DNA of 64,000 nucleotides. Origin: Soonwooa buanensis. GTDB lineage: Bacteria > Bacteroidota > Bacteroidia > Flavobacteriales > Weeksellaceae. Positions 1 through 8,003 of the stretch are shown one piece after another. Below the pieces are notes generated by a model. That model saw only the letters and a program-made list of their open reading frames with translations, searched no databases and had not been told where the DNA came from. Made by a program: the position numbers and the translations under genes. Numbering within the stretch: the first letter of the stretch is position 1; every line of letters begins with the position of its first letter. Location of the stretch: the NCBI RefSeq assembly GCF_900167905.1, contig NZ_FUYZ01000009.1, positions 62,001 to 126,000 on the forward strand. The letters are read 5' to 3'.

Positions 1-420
1 AAAAACATAACCATACGGAAGTTGTGTCATGCCCACAAAAGCCCCACAATAGATGGCAATCGGCCAATGCGCAGCTGATTTCATTTGATACTTAATATGT
101 CGGGTAAAGCTTCCCGTAAAACCTACCAATCCTGCTGCAAAAACGGTATTTAAACCAACTGTAGATTGTAAAAAATAGGTCGCAAAACTTCCTATCAAAA
201 ACCAAACGAACAAATCGTAATGCACTTCATGTTTCAATTCGATGTGCAAACGGTGTTTTTTTCGATACGACAAAGCCATTCCCAAAACAATCAACGAAAA
301 AGCAATGAGAAACCATGGTTTCAAGTTCTTTTCTTTGATGATGGCCACAATAAAATAAACCTGCGCAGCAATGAACAGGAATAATAAGAGTTTCGGAATT
401 AACTTTTTAAAATTTTGCAT
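1..420 (-). CDS. Hypothetical integral membrane protein (3' end cut by window)
   Basis: An open frame runs from an ATG at 420 through the left edge without a stop, giving the first 140 residues. It begins MQNFKKLIPKLLLF and has three or four hydrophobic stretches (about residues 6-27, 32-49 and 63-100), with a Lys/Arg/His-rich loop between the second and third. This looks like a small multi-pass inner-membrane protein. It starts 36 bases after the sufD stop on the same strand, so it is probably the last gene seen of the suf transcript. I do not recognise the family, and no function is inferred from position alone. Confidence 0.7.
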   Translation of the reverse strand, partial: MQNFKKLIPKLLLFLFIAAQVYFIVAIIKEKNLKPWFLIAFSLIVLGMALSYRKKHRLHIELKHEVHYDLFVWFLIGSFATYFLQSTVGLNTVFAAGLVGFTGSFTRHIKYQMKSAAHWPIAIYCGAFVGMTQLPYGYVF

Positions 421-455
421 TTAAACAAAAATAGGGCGATTAACGCCCTACTTCT

Positions 456-1766
456 TTATTCTTCAATAATCAGATCTACGCCTAATTTTTCGGCTAAGAG
501 TTTTGAAATTTTTAATTTTAGTGGCTCGATATCAATGTTTTGCATGGCATCGTTTGCGAAAGCGTAAAGCAACAGAGCTTGCGCTTCATTCTTCGAAATT
601 CCACGTGCACGAAGGTAGAACATCGCATCTTTATCCAATTGTCCAACCGTACAACCGTGCGAACATTTCACGTCATCAGCAAAAATTTCCAACTGAGGTT
701 TGGTGTCGATTGACGAACCTTCAGAAAGCAAAATATTGTTGTTTTGCTGATAAGCATTGGTTTTTTGAGCAATTTTATCTACAAAAACTTTCCCGTTGAA
801 AACTCCGTGAGATTTTCCACCGAAAATTCCTTTGTAGTTTTGGTAAGACTCGCAATGCGGTTGATTGTGATGAACCGCCGTGTGATGGTCCACTAATTGG
901 TCTTTATCAATCACCGTAATTCCGTTCATAAACGAATTGATGTTGCTTCCGTTTTGAATAAAATCTAAGTTATTTCGCACTAATTTTCCCCCAAAAGAGA
1001 AAGTATTTACCGTTGCCAAACTGTCTTTTTTTTGCTTAGCATACGTATTATCAATTAAATACGAACTATCACTATCGTTTTGAAGTTTATGCCAATCTGC
1101 TTTTGCATTTGGATAAACGAAAATTTCCGTCACCGAATTCGTGAACGTAAAACTTTCATCAAAATTGTGATGACTTTCAATAACTTCTACTTTCGAATTT
1201 TCTTCAACAATTAACAAATTACGCGTGTTGTAAAATGTGTTTTCTTGTTGATTTTGAGAAAGATAGAACACATGAATTGGTTTTTCAATCACGGTATTTT
1301 TTGGAACGTGAAGGAAAAACCCGAACTTACAATACGCATCATTCAAATCCACAAATGTGTTGTTTTCCAATGCAATAGTATTGAAATATTTATCGAAAAC
1401 CGCTTTGTGTTTTTCATCATTCAACGCATGATTGAAAGACAACATTTCGATATTTGCAATCGAAATTTTCGACAATTCTTTGTGTAATTCTCCGTTTACA
1501 AACACGATGTAATCGAAGTTTTCCTCGCCCAAATGCAATGCATCAATTTGCTCTTTCGTAATATGATGCTCGTTGGTTGGGAAAAAATTGTAGTCTTTTT
1601 TTACAATTTCTGCAAGGTTGGTGTATTTATATTCTTCGTCTTTCTTCGTCGGGAAGCCCAATTCAGCAAACTTTTGCAAAGCCGCCTTTCTTTTATCATC
1701 GAGAAAACGATGCTTCAAGCTTTCTAAAAAAGAAGTATGTTTTTCTAAAATTTGGTCTAATAGCAT
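456..1766 (-). CDS. sufD: Fe-S cluster assembly scaffold subunit SufD
   Basis: At 436 aa this is of normal SufD length. SufD forms the SufBC2D complex that builds Fe-S clusters in the cytoplasm. The C-terminal beta-helix core is recognisable, including the SufB/SufD-type CSHGCTVGQLD motif near residue 368 and the RARGIS...A segment that follows. The order sufB, sufC, sufD on one strand supports the call, although two foreign-looking small genes interrupt it. The ATG (1764-1766) overlaps by two bases one arm of an AT-rich inverted repeat (1765-1784), so its initiation region could be paired in the mRNA. The desulfurase sufS is not in view and may lie to the left of the window. Confidence 0.96.
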   Translation of the reverse strand: MLLDQILEKHTSFLESLKHRFLDDKRKAALQKFAELGFPTKKDEEYKYTNLAEIVKKDYNFFPTNEHHITKEQIDALHLGEENFDYIVFVNGELHKELSKISIANIEMLSFNHALNDEKHKAVFDKYFNTIALENNTFVDLNDAYCKFGFFLHVPKNTVIEKPIHVFYLSQNQQENTFYNTRNLLIVEENSKVEVIESHHNFDESFTFTNSVTEIFVYPNAKADWHKLQNDSDSSYLIDNTYAKQKKDSLATVNTFSFGGKLVRNNLDFIQNGSNINSFMNGITVIDKDQLVDHHTAVHHNQPHCESYQNYKGIFGGKSHGVFNGKVFVDKIAQKTNAYQQNNNILLSEGSSIDTKPQLEIFADDVKCSHGCTVGQLDKDAMFYLRARGISKNEAQALLLYAFANDAMQNIDIEPLKLKISKLLAEKLGVDLIIEE

Positions 1767-2237
1767 ATTTGAAATTTGAAGTTTGAGATTTGAAATTGAG
1801 GTCGCTAAACTTTCGTTTATTCCTCGTTCTTCCGATTGAATTTATTTCCTTTATGAGTTGAATTTTTCAAATAGTTAATAAATCCCGAAAGCTTTTTTGA
1901 AATCTCTAAACTTTCATTTTTTAGTTTTAAATAAGTTTCTTCATCCAGATATTTTCTATCAAATGCTCTTATAAGTTGCGACCGAACTTCACCAGCGGAA
2001 CCTTTAGACATTATAAGAAAATTAACAAATTCACGATTTCCTTCTCTTTCAAAACCCTCAGCAATATTATCCATTATCGAGGAAGAAGCTCTGTCAATTT
2101 GCGTTTTATCATATCTCTGAAATTTGTCGTTGAGCACGCAATTTTGATAAATGGACTCACAAAATCTTCTTGAATTTTGCCAAATTTCCAAATCTTCAAA
2201 ATTATTTATCGTTCCCACAATTTCAAATTTCAAATAT
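1765..2237. repeat. Inverted-repeat-bracketed unit carrying four-helix-bundle gene 1
   Basis: The arm at 1765-1784 begins ATATTTGAAATTTGAA. The arm at 2218-2237 is its reverse complement over those 16 bases (CAATTTCAAATTTCAAATAT on the plus strand). The unit of about 473 bases contains little except the four-helix-bundle gene. Its left arm reaches into the sufD start codon and its right arm contains the start region of the small gene. The arms are built from short ATTTGAA-like units, so low complexity contributes. The matching placement around a second family member (2998-3419) makes chance less likely. Confidence 0.6.
1817..2218 (-). CDS. Four-helix-bundle protein, 23S rRNA intervening-sequence type (copy 1)
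   Basis: A small helical protein of about 133 aa with the typical family opening (GTINNFEDLEIWQNSRRFCESIY) and a conserved middle (IDRASSSIMDNIAEGFEREGNREF). Members of this family (TIGR02436) are encoded in 23S rRNA intervening sequences of Leptospira and elsewhere, and are related to Avd of diversity-generating retroelements; their function is poorly known. There is no ATG at the family's usual start. The likely start is GTG at 2218 (a TTG at 2233 is also in frame). The gene sits alone between sufC and sufD, and inverted repeats at 1765-1784 and 2218-2237 bracket it, which suggests an inserted element rather than an original suf gene. Confidence 0.85.
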   Translation of the reverse strand: MGTINNFEDLEIWQNSRRFCESIYQNCVLNDKFQRYDKTQIDRASSSIMDNIAEGFEREGNREFVNFLIMSKGSAGEVRSQLIRAFDRKYLDEETYLKLKNESLEISKKLSGFINYLKNSTHKGNKFNRKNEE

Positions 2238-2248
2238 CCAATCTCGAA

Positions 2249-2992
2249 TTACTTAAGCAGCCAATCGTAGCCTTTTTCTTCTAATTCTAATGCAAGAGAT
2301 TTGTCTCCTGTTTTGATGATTTTTCCATCCGCTAAAACGTGTACGAAATCAGGTTGAATATGATTCAAAAGTCTTTGGTAGTGCGTAATTAAAAGAACCG
2401 CATTTCCTTCATTTCTGAATTTATTCACACCATCCGAAACAATTCTCAAAGCGTCGATATCCAAACCAGAATCGGTTTCGTCCAAGATTGCCAATTTCGG
2501 GTTGAGCATCATCATTTGGAAAATCTCATTTCTCTTCTTTTCACCACCAGAAAAACCTTCGTTTAACGAACGAGAAAGGAAATCTTTTTTAATTTCCAAA
2601 AGCTCCGATTTTTCGCGAATCAAAGACAACATTTCTTTTGCTGGCATATCTTCAAGACCGTTTGCTTTGCGGTTTTCGTTCATTGCGGCTTTAATGAAGT
2701 TCGTTACCGAAACTCCCGGAATTTCCACCGGATACTGAAACGACAAGAAAATCCCTTTGTGTGCTCTTTCTTCTGGAGCATCTTCGATGATATTATCACC
2801 TTCGAAAAGGATTTCACCATCCGTTACTTCGTACTCTTCTTTACCAGCAATCACCGATGAAAGCGTAGATTTACCAGCACCGTTTGGTCCCATAATCGCA
2901 TGAACTTCACCCGGTTTTATCTCTAAATTGATTCCTTTTAAAATTTCTGCGCCATCTTCAATTCTGGCGTGTAAGTTTTTAATTTCTAACAT
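2249..2992 (-). CDS. sufC: Fe-S cluster assembly ATPase SufC
   Basis: ABC-type ATPase of 247 aa, the usual SufC size, which drives the SufBC2D scaffold. Visible motifs are Walker A GPNGAGKST (residues 35-43), the family-typical signature FSGGEKKR (147-154), Walker B LAILDETDSGLD (167-178) and the switch histidine H204. The insert around LEIKKDFLSRSLNEGFSGGEKKRNE is characteristic of SufC rather than transporter ATPases. It lies between sufB and sufD, but is separated from each by one four-helix-bundle gene. The inverted-repeat arm 2998-3026 ends 5 bases upstream of its ATG, so initiation could be sensitive to mRNA folding. Confidence 0.97.
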   Translation of the reverse strand: MLEIKNLHARIEDGAEILKGINLEIKPGEVHAIMGPNGAGKSTLSSVIAGKEEYEVTDGEILFEGDNIIEDAPEERAHKGIFLSFQYPVEIPGVSVTNFIKAAMNENRKANGLEDMPAKEMLSLIREKSELLEIKKDFLSRSLNEGFSGGEKKRNEIFQMMMLNPKLAILDETDSGLDIDALRIVSDGVNKFRNEGNAVLLITHYQRLLNHIQPDFVHVLADGKIIKTGDKSLALELEEKGYDWLLK

Positions 2993-2997
2993 AATTT

Positions 2998-3419
2998 TTA
3001 ATGTGGTAATTAGATAATCTGATAATTAGTTAATTATTTCTTACCACTTATTTTTAATGTAATGATAATTTTATTTGTAATATTTTCAATATCTTTTAGT
3101 TGCTCTAACAAGTCGTCACATTCTGGATAATTTTCTGAATGTTTGCAAAGCAATAGCCAATAATTAGTTTCTTCTATTTCTTTTGCTGCGATTTTAAACT
3201 TATGTATAAAATCATTTTTACTTTCAGAATTTTGAGCTTCTCTAATGTTTGCACCAATTGAAGTCCCAGATTTTAATAATTGGTTTGAAATCACAAATTT
3301 TTTTTGCTCGTGAAGTAATTCGCAATATTTGATAATTCTTAATGAAAAATTAAAAGTTTTGGTTAAAATTATATTGTCTTTCATTATCAAATTATCTCAT
3401 TTCCAAATTAACACATTAA
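2998..3419. repeat. Inverted-repeat-bracketed unit carrying four-helix-bundle gene 2
   Basis: The left arm (2998-3026) reads TTAATGTGGTAATTA followed by GATAATCTGATAAT. The reverse complement of the right arm (3383-3419) reads TTAATGTGTTAATT, a short insertion, then GATAATTTGATAAT. The two blocks match with only a few differences. The right arm contains the sufB stop codon (3416-3418), and the left arm lies 5 bases before the sufC start. The repeat sequence differs from that around copy 1 (ATTTGAA type), although the arrangement is the same. Confidence 0.65.
3034..3384 (-). CDS. Four-helix-bundle protein, 23S rRNA intervening-sequence type (copy 2)
   Basis: A helical protein of 116 aa starting MKDNIILTKTFNFSLRIIKYC. 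The family-typical core QLLKSGTSIGANIREAQNSESKNDFIHKFKIAAKEIEETNYWL is present. This is the subtype with an 'SGTSIGANIREA' core and is clearly diverged from copy 1 at 1817-2218, so it is not a recent tandem duplicate. I chose ATG 3384 over an in-frame TTG six bases upstream. The gene lies between sufB and sufC, closely bracketed by inverted repeats (2998-3026 and 3383-3419). Its stop is 8 bases from one arm and its start codon touches the other. Function unknown. Confidence 0.9.
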   Translation of the reverse strand: MKDNIILTKTFNFSLRIIKYCELLHEQKKFVISNQLLKSGTSIGANIREAQNSESKNDFIHKFKIAAKEIEETNYWLLLCKHSENYPECDDLLEQLKDIENITNKIIITLKISGKK

Positions 3420-4864
3420 CCTACCGAACCTTCCAATGAAATTTCCAGAAGTTTTTGAGCTTCGATGGCGAATTCCATTGGGAGTTTGTTGAGAACTTCT
3501 TTACTGAAACCGTTTACGATTAATGCAATTGCTCTTTCGGTGTCGATTCCTCTTTGGTTGCAGTAGAAAATTTGGTCTTCACCAATTTTCGATGTTGTTG
3601 CTTCGTGCTCCAATTGTGCACTTGGATCTTTGATTTCGATGTATGGAAAAGTATGTGCTCCACATTCATTCCCCATCAATAAAGAATCACACTGAGAGAA
3701 ATTCCTCGCGCCTTTTGCAGATGGCATTACTTTTACCAATCCACGGTAGGAATTGTTCGATTTTCCTGCAGAAATACCTTTAGAAATAATCGTTGAACGC
3801 GTATTCTTACCGATGTGAATCATTTTCGTTCCTGTATCGGCGTATTGATGCATGTTGGTAACCGCAATCGAATAAAATTCTCCGATTGAATTGTCACCTT
3901 TCAAAATACAAGACGGATATTTCCAAGTTACGGCAGAACCCGTTTCCACTTGCGTCCAAGAAATTTTTGCGTTTTTCTCGCAAAGTCCTCTTTTTGTTAC
4001 AAAGTTGAAAACTCCTCCTTTTCCGTTTTCATCACCTGGATACCAGTTTTGTACGGTTGAATATTTAATTTCAGCATCATCCATTGCAATTAATTCCACA
4101 ACAGCGGCGTGCAACTGGTTTTCGTCACGAGATGGCGCAGTACAACCTTCCAAATACGAAACGTAACTTCCTGCATCAGCGATAACAAGCGTTCTTTCGA
4201 ACTGTCCTGTTCCAGCTTGGTTGATACGGAAATAAGTGGAAAGTTCCATTGGACATTTCACACCTTTTGGAATATAGCAGAATGAACCGTCAGAAAACAC
4301 CGCCGAATTCAATGCTGAATAGAAGTTATCACCTCTCGGAACAACTGTTCCCAAATGTTTTTTAACTAAATCTGGATGATTTTTAATCGCTTCAGAAATG
4401 GAGCAGAAAATAATTCCTTTTTCTGCTAAAGTATCTTGGAAAGTCGTTTTCACGGAAACGGAATCCATCACGATATCAACAGCAACACCAGCCAAACGTT
4501 TTTGCTCTTCGATGTTAATACCCAATTTTGCAAAGGTTTTCAAAAGTTCTGGATCAACTTCGTCTAGACTTGCCAATTCTGGTTTTACTTTTGGTGCAGC
4601 GTAATAACGAATCGCCTGGAAATCTGGCTTTTCGTATTTGATATTCGCCCAATCTGGTTCTTCCATTTTTTGCCAAATTCGGAATGCATCCAAACGCCAA
4701 TCGGTCATCCATTCTGGCTCCTCCTTCTTTTCCGAAATCATTCGGATAATATCTTCATTAAGACCCGTCGGAAAATCGTCATACTCGATGTCGGTATAAA
4801 AACCGGCTTCGTATTCTTTGGTTTTAAGATCTTCTCTTAGATCGTCTTCTGTGTACTTACTCAT
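3416..4864 (-). CDS. sufB: Fe-S cluster assembly scaffold protein SufB
   Basis: At 482 aa this matches SufB, the cluster-holding subunit of SufBC2D. Recognisable segments are the N-terminal [20 protein letters not shown] block, the beta-helix core with [17 protein letters not shown], and the C-terminal [24 protein letters not shown] motif carrying the conserved cysteine. It is the second gene of a minus-strand operon led by a HesB/IscA-type gene 73 bases upstream, and it is followed by four-helix-bundle gene 2. Its TAA stop lies inside the inverted repeat that brackets that small gene, so any insertion there would have touched the end of sufB without altering its fold. Confidence 0.97.
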   Translation of the reverse strand: MSKYTEDDLREDLKTKEYEAGFYTDIEYDDFPTGLNEDIIRMISEKKEEPEWMTDWRLDAFRIWQKMEEPDWANIKYEKPDFQAIRYYAAPKVKPELASLDEVDPELLKTFAKLGINIEEQKRLAGVAVDIVMDSVSVKTTFQDTLAEKGIIFCSISEAIKNHPDLVKKHLGTVVPRGDNFYSALNSAVFSDGSFCYIPKGVKCPMELSTYFRINQAGTGQFERTLVIADAGSYVSYLEGCTAPSRDENQLHAAVVELIAMDDAEIKYSTVQNWYPGDENGKGGVFNFVTKRGLCEKNAKISWTQVETGSAVTWKYPSCILKGDNSIGEFYSIAVTNMHQYADTGTKMIHIGKNTRSTIISKGISAGKSNNSYRGLVKVMPSAKGARNFSQCDSLLMGNECGAHTFPYIEIKDPSAQLEHEATTSKIGEDQIFYCNQRGIDTERAIALIVNGFSKEVLNKLPMEFAIEAQKLLEISLEGSVG

Positions 4865-4888
4865 AATTAAATTTTAGATTTTGAATTT

Positions 4889-4935
4889 TAGATTTTAGAT
4901 AAGAATGTCTCCAATCTCTTGTCTAAAAATCTCTA
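4889..4935. repeat. AT-rich hairpin between hesB-like gene and sufB
   Basis: TAGATTTTAGATAAGA (4889-4904) can pair with TCTTGTCTAAAAATCTCTA (4917-4935) across a 12-base loop, with one G-T pair and small bulges. It lies 25-71 bases upstream of the sufB start. There is no T-run as expected of a terminator, and the operon continues. It resembles the repeat arms around the two four-helix-bundle genes in composition and position (a suf intergenic junction), but encloses no gene. Confidence 0.45.
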
Positions 4936-4937
4936 AT

Positions 4938-5267
4938 CTACAAACTGAAACTCTCACCGCAGCCGCAAGTTCTTGAGGCATTTGGATTGTTAAAAACGAA
5001 ACCTTTACCATTTAACCCGCCAGAATATTCTAATGTTGTCCCGGCAAGATAAAGGATGGATTTTTTCTCTACAACGACTTTTACACCGTTGTCTTCAAAA
5101 ATTTGATCGGTTTCCCCTTTTTGGTTGTCAAACTTCAAGACGTACTCAAGACCGGAGCAACCTCCACTCTTTACGCCTACTCGTATATAGTCGGTTTCAG
5201 GATTGAAGCCTTCTTCAGTCATTAACTGCGCTGCTTTGGCTTTGGCCTGATCTGAAACTTTTATCAT
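4938..5267 (-). CDS. HesB/IscA-type Fe-S cluster carrier (A-type protein)
   Basis: At 109 aa this is a complete A-type carrier. The three conserved cysteines are C37 (SGGCSGLEY) and C101/C103 in the C-terminal TCGCGESFSL. A-type proteins such as SufA, IscA and ErpA accept clusters from the scaffold and pass them to apo-enzymes. Its place as the first gene of the suf operon suggests a SufA-like role, but sequence alone does not separate SufA from ErpA, so no symbol is given. A good promoter (5298-5329) lies directly upstream and probably drives the whole suf operon. Confidence 0.93.
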   Translation of the reverse strand: MIKVSDQAKAKAAQLMTEEGFNPETDYIRVGVKSGGCSGLEYVLKFDNQKGETDQIFEDNGVKVVVEKKSILYLAGTTLEYSGGLNGKGFVFNNPNASRTCGCGESFSL

Positions 5268-5297
5268 TGTTTTTATTTAGAATGATTTTTTATAGTG

Positions 5298-5329
5298 CAA
5301 AAATACAAACTAATTTCCGCAATCTCAAA
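5298..5329 (-). promoter_or_regulatory. Promoter of the hesB-suf operon
   Basis: On the minus strand a TTTG (5326-5329) is followed after 20 bases by TATTTTTG (5298-5305). This matches the Bacteroidota TTTG / TAnnTTTG promoter pattern. The start of transcription would fall about 15-20 bases before the ATG at 5267. I see no clear repressor palindrome over it. Confidence 0.6.
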
Positions 5330-5519
5330 TCGATAGATTCTATTTTAGTAATTTAAGAATTTATTAATGACTTTTAATGAAAGTTTAACCTATTAATTGC
5401 TTGAATTATTAGTAAGTTTTAAGCTTTATTTTTATAAAAATTTAATTTACATCTTGAAATTTGTTTTGAAAGCAATTTAACTTTTAAAGTCAAAAAAACT
5501 CTAAACACTAAATTTGAAT

Positions 5520-6350
5520 ATGAAATATATATTAGGAATAATTGGAGTCATCATATCGCAATTCACATTTTCGCAAGCAACAAGATTTGTTTATCAAGCT
5601 AGCATGACACCAGATTCAACAAAAGTTACTGAAAAGAAAATTGAAAAAGTCTATCTGGATGTCGATGGACAAAAGTCGGTTTTTTATTCTGAAAATAGAG
5701 CCAAACGCGATTCGATTATGAACCGAATGCGAGAAACCAAAAATTTTGACAGAACTCAAATACAAGATTTACGATCTATTATTGATTATAGTGTAGAAAA
5801 AGATCTAGCGAAACAGAATCTTAATTTCAAACAACGAATTGCTCGCGACCAATATGTCTATGAAGAGCAAATCCCAAATACTTGGAAAATCTTACCCGAA
5901 ACTGTAAAAATTGGAAATTACCAAACTCAAAAAGCGGAACAAAATTATGGTGGACGAACTTGGTATGCGTGGTTTACGACGGATGTGCCTTTGCAAGATG
6001 GTCCTTATAAATTTGGAGGTTTGCCTGGATTAATTGTAAAGCTTGAAGACAGCAAAGGTGATTATAGTTTTGACTTAATGGAAAGTAAAAAAATCGCAAG
6101 CATACAAACACCAGAAAGTCGAGGCCAAGATATTAGTATTAAAAAAGATAAATTTTTGGCAATGCAAAAGAGGTTTCAACAAGATCCTAGCAGTTTTATG
6201 AATGCAAATTCTAATCGAATGGGTGGTGGACAACGCGCCAATGCTGGTGGTCGTCAGCGACAAGTCTCAAACCCTCAACAAATGCAAGATATGCAAAAGA
6301 GAATGCTAGACGATATTAAATCGAGAAATAATCCGATTGAAAAATTATAA
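5520..6350 (+). CDS. GLPGLI family exported protein
   Basis: Protein of 276 aa with an N-terminal signal peptide (MKYILGIIGVIISQFTFSQA). The diagnostic GLPGLIVKLEDSKGDYSFDL stretch lies near residues 168-187, inside the usual block that includes WYAWFTTDVPLQDGPYKFGG. The C-terminal quarter is rich in Gln, Asn, Arg and Met (MGGGQRANAGGRQRQVSNPQQMQ) and is probably disordered. GLPGLI proteins are common envelope proteins of Flavobacteriia with no firmly established function. The ATG at 5520 is chosen over an in-frame TTG at 5514. The gene is monocistronic and ends at a strong bidirectional terminator. Confidence 0.9.
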   Translation: MKYILGIIGVIISQFTFSQATRFVYQASMTPDSTKVTEKKIEKVYLDVDGQKSVFYSENRAKRDSIMNRMRETKNFDRTQIQDLRSIIDYSVEKDLAKQNLNFKQRIARDQYVYEEQIPNTWKILPETVKIGNYQTQKAEQNYGGRTWYAWFTTDVPLQDGPYKFGGLPGLIVKLEDSKGDYSFDLMESKKIASIQTPESRGQDISIKKDKFLAMQKRFQQDPSSFMNANSNRMGGGQRANAGGRQRQVSNPQQMQDMQKRMLDDIKSRNNPIEKL

Positions 6351-6351
6351 A

Positions 6352-6381
6352 AAAAGAGAACCAATTAATTGGTTCTCTTTT
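6352..6381. terminator. Bidirectional rho-independent terminator
   Basis: AAAAGAGAACCAATT is followed directly by its perfect reverse complement AATTGGTTCTCTTTT. The palindrome lies between the convergent GLPGLI gene and the hydrolase gene and gives U-runs on both strands. Confidence 0.85.
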
Positions 6382-6385
6382 GGTT

Positions 6386-7180
6386 TTATAGATTAGAAAT
6401 GGCTTTGACAATATCATCTTTGATAACCTTAACACCAAGAAGATGATCGCCTTTGTATTCCAAAAATTGTTTTGGTTCGGCGGCATTGGCGAAATTGGTT
6501 TTGCCCTGCTCAAACGGAACGGTTTTGTCCTCGGAACCATAAATAAAAAGCTTTGGAAGACCTTTTAATGCTTTAACATCTTCTTTTACAGAATACGGAG
6601 AAATCAACATTTTTTCGATAACATCTTTGTATTGAGGTGCAAAATGAGCTGCAATATCCGTGAAAGATGACATGCCGCCATCGATAATCAATCCTGAAAT
6701 TTTATTTTGATTGTCTTTTGAAATTTTTGTGGCCACTTGTGTTCCTAAAGATGCACCGTAAATATAGACTTTAGTATTTTTGATATCAGGGCGAACAAGC
6801 ATTGCATCAAAGAATTTTTGTGCATCTGCAGCTACGTTAAGATGCGTTGGTGTCCCAGTAGATTTTCCATAACCGCGCAAATCTACCATCACAACTTGAT
6901 AACCGACTTCCACCAATGGTTTTACCATAAATTGATAAGTTGTCACATTACCGCCTGCCCCATGAAAAAACAAAATCGTCTTTTTAATGCTTTTAGTCTC
7001 AGGTTTTAAGACAATGGCAGTTATTGTGTCAGACTCAACTGGTAGAGAAATATTTTCAACATTTTTAAATTCTATTGGTTTCAAAATTTTACTTGGTTGA
7101 TAAAATTTATCATCCATCTGGGCTTTTGAAAATTGAGAAAAAAAAGCGAGAACAAAAGTAAATAATAGTGCGTTTTTCAT
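6386..7180 (-). CDS. Exported alpha/beta hydrolase (serine hydrolase)
   Basis: About 264 aa, opening with a signal peptide (MKNALLFTFVLAFFSQFSKAQ). The alpha/beta-hydrolase landmarks are all present: FFHGAGGNVTTY (oxyanion HG), YGASLGTQ (nucleophile GxSxG), the acid region FIYGSEDKTVPF and a C-terminal histidine in YKGDHLLGV. Distant relatives include the BAAT/dienelactone hydrolase and ABHD13-like groups; the substrate cannot be predicted. An upstream in-frame ATG (7204) lies inside the apparent -7 box CAAAAGTA/TACTTTTG (7202-7209), which supports the internal ATG at 7180 as the true start. Confidence 0.85.
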   Translation of the reverse strand: MKNALLFTFVLAFFSQFSKAQMDDKFYQPSKILKPIEFKNVENISLPVESDTITAIVLKPETKSIKKTILFFHGAGGNVTTYQFMVKPLVEVGYQVVMVDLRGYGKSTGTPTHLNVAADAQKFFDAMLVRPDIKNTKVYIYGASLGTQVATKISKDNQNKISGLIIDGGMSSFTDIAAHFAPQYKDVIEKMLISPYSVKEDVKALKGLPKLFIYGSEDKTVPFEQGKTNFANAAEPKQFLEYKGDHLLGVKVIKDDIVKAISNL

Positions 7181-7201
7181 AATAGATTTTGATTTATGCT
7201 T

Positions 7202-7209
7202 CAAAAGTA
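7202..7209 (-). promoter_or_regulatory. -7 promoter box of the exported hydrolase gene
   Basis: TACTTTTG on the minus strand fits TAnnTTTG. Transcription would begin near 7195, downstream of the in-frame ATG at 7204, which argues for translation from the ATG at 7180. No good -33 TTG at ideal spacing was seen. Confidence 0.45.
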
Positions 7210-7276
7210 AAACGCAAACATTTTAAACCGAAAAAAAATATGTTGAATGGTAATTTTCGGAAACTGAATGGTAAAA

Positions 7277-7303
7277 AAAGAGACTTTCAAAAAAAGTCTC
7301 TTT
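7277..7303 (-). terminator. Rho-independent terminator after psd
   Basis: AAAGAGACTTT and AAAGTCTCTTT form an 11-bp perfect stem over a 5-base loop, followed on the minus strand by a T-rich tail (TTTTTTTAC). It lies 20 bases past the psd stop and ends the cdsA-psd transcript. Confidence 0.85.
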
Positions 7304-7322
7304 AATATTATTGATGGTAAAA

Positions 7323-7976
7323 TTAATCTCTTAATCTCGCGATGACATCTAGACCACCTTTAGTTTTGTCTCCGATTTTGCAAAGGATTTCGGTATCAAG
7401 TGGTAAGAAAACGTCCATTCTAGAACCGAATTTAATAAATCCAAACTCGTGACCAGCTTTCGCCTTATCCTCGATATTACAATAGAAAACAATACGTCTC
7501 GCAACGTAACCTGCAATCTGACGGAACACCACTTTATGATTGGTTTCACTTTTTACAGCAACAGTTGTTCTTTCATTTTCTGTTGAAGATTTTTCGTGCC
7601 ACGCTACCAGATATTTTCCTGGATGATATTTTTTATAAACAACATCTCCAGAAACTGGATAACGACAAATATGAACATTAAGCGGCGACATAAAGATAGA
7701 AACTTGAATACATTTTTCTTTTAAAAACTCATCTTCAACAACTTCTTTAATCATTACAACCTTACCGTCAACTGGTGCAATTACATTCTCAACATGTTCC
7801 AAAATATTACGGTTTGGAACACGGAAAAACCAAAACACCAATCCTAAAATCACCAATAATGGAACGATGATTAACAATGACCACATTTTTAGAAAGTAAA
7901 TAGAAATACCTCCAATTATTAAAATGGCTAAAATCGCAACCGTTAAGGTGCCTTTGGATTCTTTATGAAGCTTCAT
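7323..7976 (-). CDS. psd: Phosphatidylserine decarboxylase (short, Psd-related form)
   Basis: At 217 aa this is the short form of the enzyme, which makes phosphatidylethanolamine at the membrane. Two adjacent N-terminal membrane segments (about residues 10-50) are followed by the soluble beta domain with APVDGKV and FMSPLNVHICRYPVSG. The self-cleavage site is FGFIKFGSRMDVFLP, where the Gly-Ser bond yields the pyruvoyl group. It lies 27 bases after cdsA, whose product CDP-diacylglycerol feeds phosphatidylserine synthesis, so the two genes serve consecutive parts of phospholipid synthesis. A strong terminator follows. Confidence 0.94.
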   Translation of the reverse strand: MKLHKESKGTLTVAILAILIIGGISIYFLKMWSLLIIVPLLVILGLVFWFFRVPNRNILEHVENVIAPVDGKVVMIKEVVEDEFLKEKCIQVSIFMSPLNVHICRYPVSGDVVYKKYHPGKYLVAWHEKSSTENERTTVAVKSETNHKVVFRQIAGYVARRIVFYCNIEDKAKAGHEFGFIKFGSRMDVFLPLDTEILCKIGDKTKGGLDVIARLRD

Positions 7977-8003
7977 AGTCTATATTTTCGAACCTTTAAG
8001 ATT

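Noticed and set aside
1765-1800. Tandem ATTTGAA-like units considered as a CRISPR-like or microsatellite array
   Set aside because: The units are short, imperfect and few, with no regular spacers. The pairing with 2218-2237 explains them better as an inverted-repeat arm.
1817-2233. Four-helix-bundle gene 1 as a pseudogene because it lacks an ATG
   Set aside because: The reading frame is intact over the whole family length and GTG/TTG starts are available at the expected place.
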